Assembly (NCBI RefSeq): GCF_001563285.1
Contig: NZ_CP005188.1
Location: 873,501 to 937,500 of the forward strand
Direction: 5' to 3'
DNA length: 64,000 nt
DNA from: Sphingobium sp. MI1205
GTDB lineage: Bacteria; Pseudomonadota; Alphaproteobacteria; Sphingomonadales; Sphingomonadaceae
Shown here: piece by piece, positions 38,205 through 47,033 of the stretch
Layout of the letters: each line of letters opens with the position of its first letter
Position numbering within the stretch: position 1 is the stretch's first letter
The notes under the pieces: generated by a model
What the model was told of the DNA's origin: nothing
The model's input: the letters and a program-made list of their open reading frames with translations, nothing else
Database searches by the model: none
Program-made: the position numbers and the translations under genes

Positions 38205-38794
38205 ACCGCCGCCTCCAGTCGGACCGGTGCGTCCGCAAAGTCATCGGCGATGACTTGCTCGATCGGTCGCGCAATGCCGCGGGTAAGCCCCATCGGCACT
38301 TCGACCGTGAATCCACGCGCGACGAGACCCTCGATTGCCCAGCGTACGCAATAGTCGGCAGCGACGCCGATCACCGTCACTTCGGTGACGCCCCGCGCCT
38401 TTAGCTTCGCAAAGTAAGTGTCCCGCGGAACCTGCTCACCTGTCGCGACCGCCGTAACCGTGAGACCGGGCTCGGCCCACATGTCGAACACGCCCTTTTC
38501 GAGGAGGTAGACCGGGACGGCAGGATCGATCGCGTCTGGATCGAGCACATTCTCCCATCCCGGCGTGCCCTTCTCGCAATGTGGCGGAAACTGCTCGGCC
38601 TCCGCCGAAGCCACATAGATCTCAGGCACGTGCGTGTCCGCCGTGAAGAGCACGCCAGCCACATCTTCGGTACGCAGACGCGCAAGCCATGCTTTCATTG
38701 GTGATACGATCGCCTCCGCTTCAGCCACCGGCAGCGCCCCGTCGGCGGCCACGAAATCCCGCTGCATGTCCACCACGATCACGAAACCCGTCAT
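38201..38794 (-). CDS. pncA: PncA-like nicotinamidase (isochorismatase superfamily)
   Basis: 197 residues from the ATG at 38794, preceded by AAGGAGG. The catalytic triad is complete: Asp9 (VVDMQRDF), Lys100 (LLEKGVFD) and Cys149 (GVAADYCVRW). The metal site Asp53/His55 (TADTH) and His72 (FPPHCEKGTPG) identifies nicotinamidase within the superfamily. It hydrolyses nicotinamide to nicotinate and ammonia, feeding PncB encoded on the other arm of the module. Divergent from the NrtR-like gene across a 76-base control region. Confidence 0.9.
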   Translation of the reverse strand: MTGFVIVVDMQRDFVAADGALPVAEAEAIVSPMKAWLARLRTEDVAGVLFTADTHVPEIYVASAEAEQFPPHCEKGTPGWENVLDPDAIDPAVPVYLLEKGVFDMWAEPGLTVTAVATGEQVPRDTYFAKLKARGVTEVTVIGVAADYCVRWAIEGLVARGFTVEVPMGLTRGIARPIEQVIADDFADAPVRLEAAV

Positions 38795-38812
38795 AGGGCA
38801 CCTCCTTGGCAT

Positions 38813-38857
38813 TTGACATATACGCAATTCACGCATAAGTAAAGCGCATAACGCATA
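38813..38857. promoter_or_regulatory. divergent NAD-module control region, candidate NrtR operator
   Basis: The 76 bases between pncA and the NrtR-like gene must hold both promoters. On the plus strand a perfect -35 TTGACA (38813-38818) is followed by CATAAG (38834-38839) or TAAGTA as a weak -10. CGCATA occurs three times (38832-38837, 38845-38850, 38852-38857), with a related TACGCA at 38821-38826. NrtR repressors bind in exactly such positions in other bacteria. I did not find a long perfect palindrome. Confidence 0.5.
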
Positions 38858-38870
38858 TAAGGTCGAGTCG

Positions 38871-39605
38871 ATGGACGAAGCTGCTTTTCTGGAAAACTAT
38901 GATCCCGCCGCATACGAACGCCCGTCCGTCGCCGTGGATCTGATCCTGATGAGCGTGGTCGATGGCGCGCCTGCCGTGTTGCTGACGCGACGCGACCAAC
39001 ACCCGTTTGCCGGGGAATGGGCGCTGCCCGGCGGCTTCGTCGGGATCGGCGAAAGCCTCGATGAGGCAGCACATCGCATCCTCGCCGCGAAGGCGCGGAT
39101 GTCGGATGCCTATATCGAGCAGCTTTATACGTTCGGGGCGGTCAATCGTGACCCGCGGACGCGGATCATCAGCGTCGCCTATTTCGCACTCCTTCCGGCG
39201 GACCGCTTCGCGGCTGCGCTGAAATCCGCCCCCGAGCTGGCGCTCGCGGAACTCACCGTACCATGGCCCGGCGAGACAGGCGGCCCTATCGAGGTACGCA
39301 TCGGTGACGGCGATCCGTTGCACCTCGCTTTCGACCACGGCGCGATGCTCAGCCTCGCGGTGCGTCGCCTGCGCGGCAAGCTCGATTACTCCGGGATCGC
39401 CTTTGCGCTCCTGCCCGAGCGTTTCACGTTGCGCGCCTTGCAGGACATCTACGAAGCCATCCTTGACACCAAGCTCAACAAGCCCGCCTTTCGCCGCCGC
39501 ATGCTGGATCGCGGCTGGCTGGAAGCGACAGGCGAGCGCGAGACCGGTGCGTCGTTCCGTCCGGCCGAACTCTATCAATACCGTCAAGCAGAAGGGGAAC
39601 AATGA
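38871..39605 (+). CDS. nrtR: NrtR-like Nudix/winged-helix regulator of NAD metabolism
   Basis: 244 residues. Residues ~15-150 are a Nudix fold (SVAVDLILMSVVDGAPAVLL, GEWALPGGFVGIGESLDEAA). The Nudix box is broken: where hydrolases have RE-x2-EE there is HRILAAKARM, so catalysis is not expected. Residues ~160-240 form a winged helix (LPERFTLRALQDIYEAILD, then KPAFRRRMLDRGWLEATGE), the diagnostic NrtR tail. NrtR represses NAD-salvage genes and lets go of DNA on binding ADP-ribose or a related NAD product. Its place between pncA and the pncB operon matches. The stop overlaps the SPFH start (ATGA). Confidence 0.88.
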   Translation: MDEAAFLENYDPAAYERPSVAVDLILMSVVDGAPAVLLTRRDQHPFAGEWALPGGFVGIGESLDEAAHRILAAKARMSDAYIEQLYTFGAVNRDPRTRIISVAYFALLPADRFAAALKSAPELALAELTVPWPGETGGPIEVRIGDGDPLHLAFDHGAMLSLAVRRLRGKLDYSGIAFALLPERFTLRALQDIYEAILDTKLNKPAFRRRMLDRGWLEATGERETGASFRPAELYQYRQAEGEQ

Positions 39606-40588
39606 TGGCCCACGTCCGCAATTTCAGTTTCGCCGCGCAGCTGCGCGCCGACGCAAGCAGCCATGTCATCCGATATCGCAAGGGCCGGGTGCGGCAGAGC
39701 GGGCGGGGCCTCGTCTTCTGGTTCCGCCCGGAGACCGCCAGCATCGCCGAGCTGCCGATGGACGACCGTGAGATGGCGCTGTTCGTCAAGGGCCGCAGCC
39801 AGGATTTCCAGGCCGTCGCGATACAGGGCACGCTGACGTGGCGCGTCGCCGATCCGGAGCTGCTCGCGGCGCGCATCGACTTCACGATCGACCTGCGCAA
39901 CGGCAGCTGGACCGCTGAGCCCATCCAGCGCATCGAAACGCGCCTTGCCGGCCTGGTCAATCAGGCGGTACTCCAATATCTCGCACATGCACCCGTGCAG
40001 GCGCTGCTCGATGCGGGGCCGGAGCCCTTGCGCGGCGCGCTCCAGGGGGCACTGGCGCACGATCCCGCGCTGGGCGAGATCGGCCTCGAAGTCGTCGCGA
40101 TCCGGCTCACCAACCTCGCGCCCAGCGCCGAACTGGAACGCGCGCTCCAGACGCCGACCTTCGAGGCGCTCCAGCAAAAGGCGGATCAGGCGACGTTCGA
40201 ACGCCGGGCGCTCGCCGTCGAGAAGGAGCGTGCCATCGCCGAGAACGAGCTCGCCAACCGTACCGAGCTCGCCCGCCGCGAGCAGCAGTTGATCGCGGAG
40301 GAAGCCGCGAACGCCCGCACGCGCGCGACGGGCCTCGCCGAGGCGCAGCAGGTCGAGGCGGCGGCCGAGGCGGAGCGCATCCGCACCGTGGAGGGCGCCA
40401 AGGCAGAGGCCGAGCAGGCGCATATCGCAGTCTATCGCGATCTGCCGCCCGCCGTCCTGCTTGGGCTCGCTGCGCGCGATCTGGCGGGCAAGTTGGATAC
40501 GATCGAGCATCTGAACGTCACGCCCGATCTGCTCGCCAGCCTCGTCGGCGAGTTCCGCCGCGAAGCGCCTGCGCTTCCGGCCCGGTGA
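39602..40588 (+). CDS. SPFH/band 7 domain protein of the NAD module
   Basis: 328 residues. Residues ~20-180 resemble an SPFH/prohibitin domain (VIRYRKGRVRQSGRGLVFWF, AIQGTLTWRVADPELLAARI, then IGLEVVAIRLTNLAPSAELE). A long charged coiled coil follows (about 180-285, AERR/EQQLIAEEAANARTR-type heptads). A short Leu-rich C-terminal part (LPPAVLLGLAARDLAGKLD) ends it. SPFH proteins normally assemble into membrane-bound rings, yet no N-terminal membrane span is visible here, so attachment must be peripheral or through the C-terminus. Translation is coupled to nrtR. Role in NAD metabolism unknown. Confidence 0.85.
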   Translation: MMAHVRNFSFAAQLRADASSHVIRYRKGRVRQSGRGLVFWFRPETASIAELPMDDREMALFVKGRSQDFQAVAIQGTLTWRVADPELLAARIDFTIDLRNGSWTAEPIQRIETRLAGLVNQAVLQYLAHAPVQALLDAGPEPLRGALQGALAHDPALGEIGLEVVAIRLTNLAPSAELERALQTPTFEALQQKADQATFERRALAVEKERAIAENELANRTELARREQQLIAEEAANARTRATGLAEAQQVEAAAEAERIRTVEGAKAEAEQAHIAVYRDLPPAVLLGLAARDLAGKLDTIEHLNVTPDLLASLVGEFRREAPALPAR

Positions 40589-40595
40589 GGGCGCG

Positions 40596-41489
40596 ATGCC
40601 GACCAACAGCCCTCGCGCGGTCTTCGTCACTCGGGAAAGCGACTATGAACTGCTGCTCGCGCGCCATGCGACGCGCGAGCAGGCGCGGTTCTTCCTCGAG
40701 ACGCGGGGCCAGCGGATCGAGACGCTCGAGGACCGCGACCGCCAGCTGCACGATGCGCTGAAACAGGCGCGGCTGGCAGTGCCAAACGACTGGCGGCAGG
40801 CCCATGTGCGCCGCCCCGACCTCGATCGGTTCCTGTTCGGTCCCGAGGACGTGATCGTGCCGGTCGGTCAGGACGGGCTGGTCGCCAACGTCGCCAAATA
40901 TCTCGCCGGCCAGCCCGTGCTGGGCGTGAACCCGTCGCCCGATCTCTATGACGGCATTCTCGTCCGCGTGCCCGTGGGGCATCTGACTGACCTGCTTCGC
41001 GCCGGCGCCGCGGGTCAGGCGCCGATCGAGCGCCGCACGATGGTCGACGCCCGCCTCGATACTGGCGAGCACTTGCTCGCGCTCAACGAAGTGTTCGTGG
41101 GCCATCGCAGCCACCAGTCTGCCCGCTACAGCATCGCAGTCGGCAGCAGTCGGGAGGACCATAGCTCCAGCGGCCTTATCGTAGCGTCGGGAACCGGCGC
41201 CACGGGCTGGGCCCGTTCGGTCATGGAATCGATGGGGACACACCTATCCTTAGCGCCCGAGGAGCGCGCCGTCGCCTATTTCGTCCGCGAGGCCTTTCCA
41301 AGCATTGCAACCTGCACGAGCATACGTGCGGGCAAACTCGCCGACGAGCCGATCGAGGTTACCTCGCGGATGAACGATGGCGGCGTGATCTTCGCAGACG
41401 GCATGGAGCAGGACTTTCTGGTGTTCGACTGGGGTCGCCGCGTATCCGTGGCACCCGCTGCCCACGCCCTTCACCTCGTCACCGGCTGA
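40596..41489 (+). CDS. divergent NAD-kinase-like protein
   Basis: 297 residues. Landmarks of the NAD kinase fold are present in order but altered. The GGDGT nucleotide loop is [14 protein letters not shown] (91-98), followed by [18 protein letters not shown] where NADK has the NAD-binding [15 protein letters not shown] (163-173) takes the place of the usual LNEVVI-hR segment. [17 protein letters not shown] (193-209) matches the D-G-h-hSTPTGSTAY motif. A C-terminal beta domain completes it. It may phosphorylate NAD or a related compound, or only bind it. It starts 7 bases after the SPFH stop and 10 bases before pncB. Confidence 0.75.
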   Translation: MPTNSPRAVFVTRESDYELLLARHATREQARFFLETRGQRIETLEDRDRQLHDALKQARLAVPNDWRQAHVRRPDLDRFLFGPEDVIVPVGQDGLVANVAKYLAGQPVLGVNPSPDLYDGILVRVPVGHLTDLLRAGAAGQAPIERRTMVDARLDTGEHLLALNEVFVGHRSHQSARYSIAVGSSREDHSSSGLIVASGTGATGWARSVMESMGTHLSLAPEERAVAYFVREAFPSIATCTSIRAGKLADEPIEVTSRMNDGGVIFADGMEQDFLVFDWGRRVSVAPAAHALHLVTG

Positions 41490-41499
41490 GGATCGACCA

Positions 41500-42804
41500 A
41501 TGCCCGTCACTGATATCGCAACGCGCGTCTATAACCATGGTTGGCGGCTCGATCCGATCGTCCGAAGCCTGCTAGACACCGACTTCTACAAGCTGCTGAT
41601 GCTGCAGATGATCCGGCATCTGCATCCGGACGTGCAGGCGACCTTCTCGCTGATCAATCGCAGCAAGTCGGTGCGATTGGCGGACGTGATCGACGAGACG
41701 GAGCTGCGCGAGCAGCTTGACCACGCGCGCACGGTCCGCTTCTCCAGGAAGGAGCTGATCTGGCTCGCTGGCAACAGCTTCTACGGCAAGCAGCGCATGT
41801 TCGCGCCGGACTTCATCGAATGGCTCGCCGATTTCCGGCTGCCCGACTACGAGCTGCGCACGATCGACGGTCAATTCGAACTGCAGTTCGAGGGGCCGTG
41901 GACGCATACGACGATGTGGGAGATTCCGGCGCTCGCCATCGTCAACGAGCTGCGTTCGCGGGCAGCGCTCAAAGGCAAGGGCCGCTTCGAGCTCGACGTG
42001 CTCTATGCTCGCGCCAAGGCTAAGCTCTGGGAAAAGGTCGAACGGCTGCGCGAGCTCCCCGACCTCGTCATTTCAGACTTCGGCACCCGCCGCCGCCACA
42101 GCTTCCTCTGGCAACGCTGGTGCGTCGAAGCGCTCAAGGAGGGTTTGGGCACGCGCTTCATTGGCAGCTCGAACGTGCTGCTCGCGATGGACAACGACCT
42201 CGAGGCGATCGGCACCAACGCGCACGAGTTGCCGATGGTGCTGTCCGCTCTCGCCGATGACGATGCTGGCGTCGCGGCTGCGCCCTATCGGGTGCTGGAG
42301 GAATGGCAGGCACACTATGACGGCAACCTCCTGATCGCGCTCCCGGATGCTTTCGGCACCACCGCCTTTCTGCGCAACGCCCCCCATTGGCTCGCCGACT
42401 GGACCGGCTTCCGTCCCGACTCCATGCCTCCGATCGAGGGCGGCGAGCAGATCATTGCCTGGTGGGAGGCGCATGGCCGCGACCCTCGCACCAAGCTGCT
42501 GATCTTCTCCGATGGGATGGATGTCGACAGCATCGAAGCGACGTATCGTCACTTCCATGGTCGGGTGCGGATGAGCTTCGGCTGGGGCACCAACCTCACC
42601 AACGACTTTCGAGGCTGCGATCCCGACGGCGGGCACGAGCTGGAGCCGATCTCGCTCGTTGCCAAGGTAACCAGCGCCAACGGGCGTCATGCCGTGAAGC
42701 TCTCCGACAATCCTTCCAAGGCGACCGGCGATCCTACCGAAATCGAGCGCTACCTGAGGATTTTCGGGCAAGATGGTCGAGTGCAGCAAGCCATCGCGGT
42801 TTAA
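41500..42804 (+). CDS. pncB: nicotinate phosphoribosyltransferase
   Basis: 434 residues. [20 protein letters not shown] is the family opening, [11 protein letters not shown] the PRPP-contact motif, and [14 protein letters not shown] carries the histidine (His242) that is phosphorylated in the E. coli enzyme. [11 protein letters not shown] is near the end. It joins nicotinate to PRPP, driven by ATP, to give nicotinate mononucleotide. PncA on the other arm supplies nicotinate, so the module covers the two-step route from nicotinamide into NAD synthesis. Last gene of the NrtR operon. Confidence 0.95.
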   Translation: MPVTDIATRVYNHGWRLDPIVRSLLDTDFYKLLMLQMIRHLHPDVQATFSLINRSKSVRLADVIDETELREQLDHARTVRFSRKELIWLAGNSFYGKQRMFAPDFIEWLADFRLPDYELRTIDGQFELQFEGPWTHTTMWEIPALAIVNELRSRAALKGKGRFELDVLYARAKAKLWEKVERLRELPDLVISDFGTRRRHSFLWQRWCVEALKEGLGTRFIGSSNVLLAMDNDLEAIGTNAHELPMVLSALADDDAGVAAAPYRVLEEWQAHYDGNLLIALPDAFGTTAFLRNAPHWLADWTGFRPDSMPPIEGGEQIIAWWEAHGRDPRTKLLIFSDGMDVDSIEATYRHFHGRVRMSFGWGTNLTNDFRGCDPDGGHELEPISLVAKVTSANGRHAVKLSDNPSKATGDPTEIERYLRIFGQDGRVQQAIAV

Positions 42805-43023
42805 TCAGCCGCTGACCGACGCGCCTAAGTTATTTTAGCTCGACCTGCCGCGTGAGGTGGGTCCGACAATCGTCTGCGATGAGTCTCTTAGCGGCGGTGG
42901 GTGCCGGCTTCGGGGGATGCCACCGCTGGGTTGCAGGATGAACGAATGGCGACTTGTAGGAGCGTCGGCGGATCGCCGGAAGGACCGCTATGTTGGCGGT
43001 GACCGCGCATTTCGCGAGTTGGT

Positions 43024-44376
43024 ATGGATGGCAGGCTAGGCGCATTGCGCTATACGCCCGTCATGTCCGATCCCTCTCTGGAAACCATAGAACTGTTGCT
43101 CGATTCCATGTCGAGCATGGTCGGCGAAGACGGGATGGAGCACCAGTTCAACGCCAGCGGTAAGCAATGGCAATTGCATGGCCTCTACGTCACGGTTTTC
43201 TTCTCGCGCCGCAAGCTCGTCGCCGCCGCGCTTCATGCCCGCAGCGCTGGGGCGGCCTATCTACGCGACCTTTCTATTTCGGACATCATGGACATGCTCT
43301 CCGATTTCGCGAAGCGGCATTATCCGCTGTGCTCAGTCGGCGTGCCGTTCGCCGCGCAGGCGGCGAGCTACCTTCCAACCTGCGACGCCGCGACGCGAAT
43401 GCGTCTCTCGGAGGCGCTGCGCGCTAGCCCGGTCTTCACCGCGCCGGAAGTGATGGTGATTTTCCCGCTGGTGACAATCCGGGTCGAGGCCGACTTTTCC
43501 GCGGCGGCTGTCTTCCTTCGCCCGCCTGCCGGACTGGCGCAGGAGTTCGATCCGTCGCCGCGCGAGCTTGCGCCTGAGCTTTTTCCGCCGCTCGTCGATG
43601 CGCGCATGCGCAGCGAGCGGCCTGCGTCCTGGCTCGGCCTGCGCTCGGCGAACCGCGCCTCGGCCGCAAAACGTGCCCGTGCGGTCCTCGGCGCGGTCGC
43701 GCTGACTCCGTCTCTTGCCTATCGGCATATGTTCTCCGGGCGCAGCGTCTGGGGCGGGCATTGCGTGATCGATCAGAGCTTTTCGATTTCATTCGGAGAC
43801 TCGCTCACCCCGCCGATCTCGGAAGATATTGTCATCGGCGCGCGTGACCATGGCTGGCTGGCGGTGCTCGCCGATCTGCTTGTGTCAGAGGAACGCTCAG
43901 CGCGGCGTCAGTTGAGCGCGCTTCAATACTATTACCGGGCCTGGAGCTTGGGTGCCTCGGAGCGCTTCCCGCTACTTTGCATGGCGCTCGAGGCTCTGTT
44001 CGGGGAAGATGGGCGCGCTACCGCTGCGGTGCTCGAGGGAGTCGATAGGGCGATTGGGCCGCTCGACGCTCGCCGCCTGCAGCTACTGATGAAGATCCGC
44101 GCTTCGGTTGTCCATGGCGGCGCGCCTGATGTCTACGAGTCGAGCAAATACGGCCAATATTACCGGCGCTACGGGGAAGATCCGATCCGCGACATGGGCC
44201 TGGTGGTCGCGGCCTGTTTACGGCAGGTGATCTTCGGCGGCGCCCTTGTGGAGCACGGCGAGCCGTATCAGGACATCATCGCCGAAGCGCAGGCGAGAGG
44301 ACGCATGCCGATAGCGCGCGACTACGACGCCGTTCTTCAGCGACAAGACGAAAGCACGGAGAAAAGTGAAGATTAA
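43024..44376 (+). CDS. HEPN-type protein with R-x4-H motif, ApeA-like C-terminus
   Basis: 450 residues from ATG 43024; ATG 43063 (MSDPSLETIEL) is an equally good start, and neither has a clear ribosome-binding site. The N-terminal ~290 residues match no family I recognise. The C-terminal ~130 residues are helical: LQYYYRAWSLGASERFPLLC, MALEALFGEDG, then KIRASVVHGGAPDVYES. RASVVH is R-x4-H (Arg359, His364), the catalytic signature of HEPN ribonucleases. FLALEALF-like helices followed by R..h.HG are typical of ApeA-like HEPN domains. It may be an RNase that acts in defence or stress. It lies 219 bases after pncB on the same strand. Confidence 0.7.
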   Translation: MDGRLGALRYTPVMSDPSLETIELLLDSMSSMVGEDGMEHQFNASGKQWQLHGLYVTVFFSRRKLVAAALHARSAGAAYLRDLSISDIMDMLSDFAKRHYPLCSVGVPFAAQAASYLPTCDAATRMRLSEALRASPVFTAPEVMVIFPLVTIRVEADFSAAAVFLRPPAGLAQEFDPSPRELAPELFPPLVDARMRSERPASWLGLRSANRASAAKRARAVLGAVALTPSLAYRHMFSGRSVWGGHCVIDQSFSISFGDSLTPPISEDIVIGARDHGWLAVLADLLVSEERSARRQLSALQYYYRAWSLGASERFPLLCMALEALFGEDGRATAAVLEGVDRAIGPLDARRLQLLMKIRASVVHGGAPDVYESSKYGQYYRRYGEDPIRDMGLVVAACLRQVIFGGALVEHGEPYQDIIAEAQARGRMPIARDYDAVLQRQDESTEKSED

Positions 44377-44815
44377 TTCGCTTGCGGCATGCGGGTGGCA
44401 CCGCGTTCAAGGCGCTAAGCTCCTTGCCGTCGCCACGCTTTGCCGCGGCCCGAGAGGCCTCGGCTTCGTCCGCCTTCGATTTCAACGCCCATTAGCACTC
44501 CAATCAAAGATGAATGTAGGGCAGCTTCTAAGTGCCTCAAATAAGCGTTTTTACGACTGCTTCTCAGGCGGAAGAAGCCCTCGCGACGCTTTCGATTTGA
44601 GAGAGGACGGTGCAGGCGGTCGAGCCTAAGCCGCTGCGGAGCCGTTGGCCCTGCTAATTGCACAGCCGCTCATCCCACCCGCGAGTTGAGGGCAACTCGC
44701 GGCGCTGGCCGTCCGGCAGATGTGCCGAAGGGCTCTACGGGCATTTCCTAACAGGCTGACCAATGGCGCAGCTCTATAACTGTCTCAGTTTCGGCGCCCT
44801 GTTTGGAGGCCATAG
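44377..44815. other. 439-base stretch with no clear gene; possible promoter for the DUF302 gene
   Basis: No frame looks genuine. Minus-strand residues such as KSKADEAEASRAAAKRGDG suggest the tail of a lost coiled-coil gene, but there is no start or identifiable family. TATAAC (44775-44780) could be the -10 of the DUF302 gene, with no good -35 at the right distance. Confidence 0.4.
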
Positions 44816-45202
44816 ATGACTTACTATTTTGCCAAGACGCTCACCGTCGGCTTTGATGAAGCTGTTGCGCGTACCACCGACGCCCTGAAGCAAGAGGGTT
44901 TCGGTATCATCACAGAAATCGATGTGACAAAGACGTTCAAGGACAAGCTCGCCATCGACTTCCGCAAATACCGGATATTGGGGGCATGCAATCCTTCCCT
45001 AGCTCACGAAGCACTCTCGCTCGAGGACAAGGTCGGCACGATGCTTCCCTGTAACGTGATCGTTCAGGAGACCGAGGACGGTAGGTGCGAGGTCGCTGCG
45101 ATCGATCCTGTTGCCTCGATGCAGGCCATCGACAGCCCAGCACTGGCGCAGGCAGCAGAGACGGTCCGCGAAAAGCTCAGGTCCGTGATCGAGAGACTTT
45201 GA
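44816..45202 (+). CDS. DUF302 family protein
   Basis: 128 residues with GGAGG 8 bases ahead of the ATG. The opening YYFAKTLTVGFDEAVARTTDALKQEGFG, the KTFKDKLAIDFRKYRILGACNP segment and PCNVIVQE are typical of DUF302. This is a small TTHA1732-like fold whose role is unknown. DUF302 genes often accompany heavy-metal, sulfide and membrane redox genes, which fits the SHOCT and reductase genes after it. A decayed partial copy of its 3' end lies at 47034. Confidence 0.88.
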   Translation: MTYYFAKTLTVGFDEAVARTTDALKQEGFGIITEIDVTKTFKDKLAIDFRKYRILGACNPSLAHEALSLEDKVGTMLPCNVIVQETEDGRCEVAAIDPVASMQAIDSPALAQAAETVREKLRSVIERL

Positions 45203-45308
45203 CTACCCAAACGCCCGATGGACTGGTGGACACCGCCGTGGGGCTCGCCGGCAACCGGAGGCACATCGGACCGGCAGCAACTGCTGACAAATGTGATGGA
45301 GAACGGCG

Positions 45309-45632
45309 ATGTCGATGCACATTCCAGAGCTGCCTGCATTGCTGCAGGTCCAGTCAGGCTATGGCTGGCGCATGCACGATGGCGGCGGCTACATGATGGG
45401 GCCGGGCTGGGGCGCCTGGGGCATCGTCCATGGCCTTTTCTCGCTCTTGATCCTCGTTGCGATCACGGTGATCACATTCGTTCTGGTGCGCCAGATGATG
45501 AGCGGTGAGCAAAAGACCGACGGCAAGCCGCGGCCGACTGCCCTTGATCAGCTCGATGAACGCTATGCACGGGGCGAGATCGACCCGAGGAATATCTCCA
45601 GCGCAAGAAAGACATCAGCGAGCGCTGAGTGA
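45309..45632 (+). CDS. SHOCT-domain small membrane protein, apparent 3' frameshift
   Basis: 107 residues as read. A Gly/Met-rich N-terminus (HDGGGYMMGPGWGAWG) precedes one membrane helix (GLFSLLILVAITVITFVLV) and the beginning of a SHOCT motif (ALDQLDERYARGEID). The rest of SHOCT is found one frame over: from 45587 the bases read EEYLQRKKDISER and stop at 45626-45628, exactly the family ending. A single base seems to be missing in gacccgagg (45582-45590). As read, the protein ends in an unrelated tail. Real mutation or base-calling error cannot be told apart here. Confidence 0.75.
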   Translation: MSMHIPELPALLQVQSGYGWRMHDGGGYMMGPGWGAWGIVHGLFSLLILVAITVITFVLVRQMMSGEQKTDGKPRPTALDQLDERYARGEIDPRNISSARKTSASAE

Positions 45633-45695
45633 AAGACGACAGGATCGCTCCAGGCCCCTCATTCCCGCACATGCCGCGCATCCGGAGAGCAATTG

Positions 45696-47032
45696 ATGAG
45701 ACTTGCACGATTGAGATTGATAGCGCCCGCTCTCGCTCTTCTGCTTGCAGCTTTATGGATCGTCAGCCTGCCAGCCAGCCCGTGACCGGCGGTTTCTGGG
45801 CCATTCGCCACCAACTCATTTACCTCAGCGGCATCCTGGCGATGGGATTCATGGCGCTTGGTCTCGTACTGGCCGCGCGCCCCGTGCAGATCGAGCCGCT
45901 GCTGGGCGGGCTGGATAAATTCTATCGCCTGCACAAATGGTTCGGCATCACGGGCGTTGCGCTGGCCATCATTCACTGGCTGCTTGAAATCTCGCCGCGC
46001 TGGATGATCGGCTGGGGCTGGCTGAGCCGGCCGGTGCGCAACCGTCCGCCGGGTCCGGCACCAGCGCCCGATCTCCTCGACAAGCTGCACGGCGCCGCTG
46101 TGGGAGTGGGAGAGCCGGCGCTCTATCTGCTGATCCTGCTCATCGCGCTCGCGCTCTGGAAGCGGGTCCCCTATCATTGGTTCTTCCGCGCGCACCGGCT
46201 CATGGCGCCGCTCTTCCTGGTCCTCGTCTTCCATGCGGTCGTCCTCATGGATCGCGATTATTGGACGGCGCCGATCGGGATGGTCATGGCCATTCTGCTG
46301 GTCCTGGGGACCCTTGCGGCCGTCACCGCCCTTTTCAGACGCATCGGCAAGTCGCGGCGCGCGGTGGGCAAGATCAAGCGTCTGACGCTCTATCCTGGGA
46401 ATGCCATGCTCGACGTCGCTGTGGATGTGGGGACCGCTTGGCCAGAGCATCAGGCGGGACAATTCGCATTCCTGAAGGCCGGCAATCGAGAGGGCGCGCA
46501 CCCCTTCACCATCTCATCGGCCTGGAAGGATGATGGGCATCTCGTCTTCAGCATTAAGGGATTGGGCGACTATACCCGCAGGCTGCCGGAACTGCTGCAT
46601 GTCGGGCAAGCCGTGAGCATCGAAGGCCCCTATGGCCGGTTCGATTTCCGAGGCCCTGCCGATCGGCAGATCTGGATCGCCGGCGGGGTGGGCATCACGC
46701 CTTTCATGGCCCGCCTCCAATACCTCGCGCGGACCCAGGAGCCGCAGGAGGGCAAGGTTCACCTTTTCTATTCAACCGCCGCGCACGACGAGGCTTTCGT
46801 CGCCCAGGTGCAGAATCTCGCGGCCAGTAGCCATGTGAACCTCCATCTGCTGGTCACGCCAAAGGATGGCCTGCTCACCCTGGAGCGCATCGTCGAAATC
46901 GTTCCGGACTGGATCGATGCGGATATCTGGTTTTGCGGACCGGCTGGCTTTGGCGATGCACTCTACACGGCCATGACGGAGGCAGGATTACCCGGAGATA
47001 ACTTTCATCAGGAACTGTTCGAGATGCGTTAG
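45696..47032 (+). CDS. ferric reductase-like transmembrane flavoprotein, apparent 5' frameshift
   Basis: The main frame is open from 45629 to 47032, with ATG 45755 the first internal start. Several membrane helices carry paired histidines (YRLHKWFGITGVALAIIHW; FFRAHRLMAPLFLVLVFHAV) for haem. FAD and NAD domains follow (HPFTISSAW, GGVGITPFMARLQYLA, DIWFCGPAGFGDAL). The expected first helix is in another frame: ATG 45696, behind CGGAGAG, reads MRLARLRLIAPAL... to LPASP and hits a stop at 45783, just where the main frame continues VTGGFWAIRHQL. One lost C in agcccgtg (45777-45784) explains this. The stated start is the reconstructed one. Confidence 0.78.
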
Positions 47033-47033
47033 A

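Noticed and set aside
44276..44485. Minus-strand ORF beginning KSKADEAEAS as a coiled-coil protein tail
   Set aside because: It overlaps the HEPN gene 3' end, is short, and lacks a supported start; noted only as a possible remnant.
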